Source: Crocinitomix sp. (lineage in GTDB: Bacteria > Bacteroidota > Bacteroidia > Flavobacteriales_D > Crocinitomicaceae). From it: DNA of 64,000 bases. Position 1 is the stretch's first letter. Each line of letters begins with the position of its first letter. This document shows positions 63,889 through 64,000 of the stretch, piece after piece. A model generated the notes under the pieces. The model worked only from the letters and a program-made list of their open reading frames with translations. It did not search any database and was not told the origin of the DNA. Location of the stretch: contig WTCE01000041.1 in the NCBI GenBank assembly GCA_013138735.1, forward strand, positions 50,868 through 114,867, in the 5' to 3' direction. A program made the translations under genes and the position numbers.

Positions 63889-64000
63889 ATTCTGTGTTAA
63901 TATCCTAATAAAAATATGATTATTTTTAAACTTCTAAAGGAAGATTTATTCTATCCTGCGTAGGGCTCGGATTTTTCTGGGCTCTACTTTTTTCAAAATC

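Larger units (their letters stand above)
63490..64000 (+). other. Repeat-rich end of window without a gene
   Basis: The stretch contains spacer repeats (AGTACTTAGATC types at 63500-63540), two REPs, a minus-strand terminator and the second dispersed hairpin. The last ~100 bp (from 63905) show no supported coding frame. Confidence 0.6.

Noticed and set aside
63905..64000. Start of another gene at the window end
   Set aside because: The only ATG frame stops after a few codons; nothing supports a gene here.

Overview
The window reads as chromosomal DNA of an AT-rich Bacteroidota, most likely a marine or freshwater flavobacterial-type lineage. The evidence is: a protein with the C-terminal sorting domain of the type IX secretion system (T9SS), many short SxC lipoproteins, a carboxypeptidase-regulatory plus TonB receptor, TAnnTTTG-type promoter boxes, weak Shine-Dalgarno signals, and pyrR-pyrB, threonine aldolase and FAD oxidase genes of typical Bacteroidota flavour. 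No rRNA, tRNA or CRISPR array was seen.

Region 1 (1-14.2 kb) is the distal half of an extracellular contractile injection system (eCIS) operon, transcribed left to right with almost no gaps: PAAR tip (C-terminal end only), gp25-like baseplate, a first ~1030-residue baseplate protein, a tail fibre with an S74-type chaperone end, a second ~1030-residue baseplate protein, a 1147-residue structural protein, the CIS tape-measure protein and the AAA+ ATPase. Sheath, tube and spike must lie to the left of the window. Region 2 (14.3-17.6 kb) is a T9SS-exported surface protein with an IgGFc-binding-like N-terminus.

Region 3 (17.8-35.7 kb) is the cargo. Two giant proteins (2744 and 2761 residues) are each built from two eCIS-core (DUF4157) modules in series, carrying several different toxic domains: phospholipase A2-like, two His-Me finger endonucleases, an AHH nuclease, an EIDHV-type HNH nuclease, an OmpA-like domain and an aspzincin-type metallopeptidase. 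A smaller stand-alone HExxH protein follows. Comparing the two giants shows that coding continues upstream of any ATG or GTG, so both probably begin at a CTG codon. No immunity genes are recognisable, which fits weapons aimed at eukaryotic or otherwise unrelated cells.

Region 4 (35.8-39.0 kb) is a metal-uptake operon: HYC/CC-type exported Cys-rich protein, TonB-dependent receptor, periplasmic HMA protein, terminator. Region 5 (39.0-40.6 kb) is a REP/RAYT locus: an intact Y1 transposase of the REP-associated type, a truncated second copy fused to a REP, and a 94-bp direct repeat flanking the intact gene. About ten REP-type palindromes are scattered through the gaps from 39 to 63.7 kb, all in one orientation. 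Region 6 (40.7-46.2 kb) is a tight four-gene exported operon: two outer-membrane barrels, a lipoprotein with a vWA-like segment, and a WD40-caspase fusion. Region 7 (46.2-56.6 kb) holds lipoproteins, an O-methyltransferase, threonine aldolase, a membrane patatin-like phospholipase, a DUF389 membrane protein, a small barrel, a GDPD lipoprotein and a bacterial SUI1 protein.

Region 8 (56.6-60.0 kb) has two minus-strand lipoprotein genes flanked by two copies of an undescribed ~120-nt element whose three helices are kept by compensatory changes, suggesting a structured RNA. Region 9 (60.0-64.0 kb) has pyrR-pyrB, a STAS protein, a GlcD-family FAD oxidase and a repeat-rich tail with no gene. The best candidates for something new are the concatenated two-core eCIS effectors with a non-AUG start, the covarying two-copy element, and the WD40-caspase/vWA/barrel operon.
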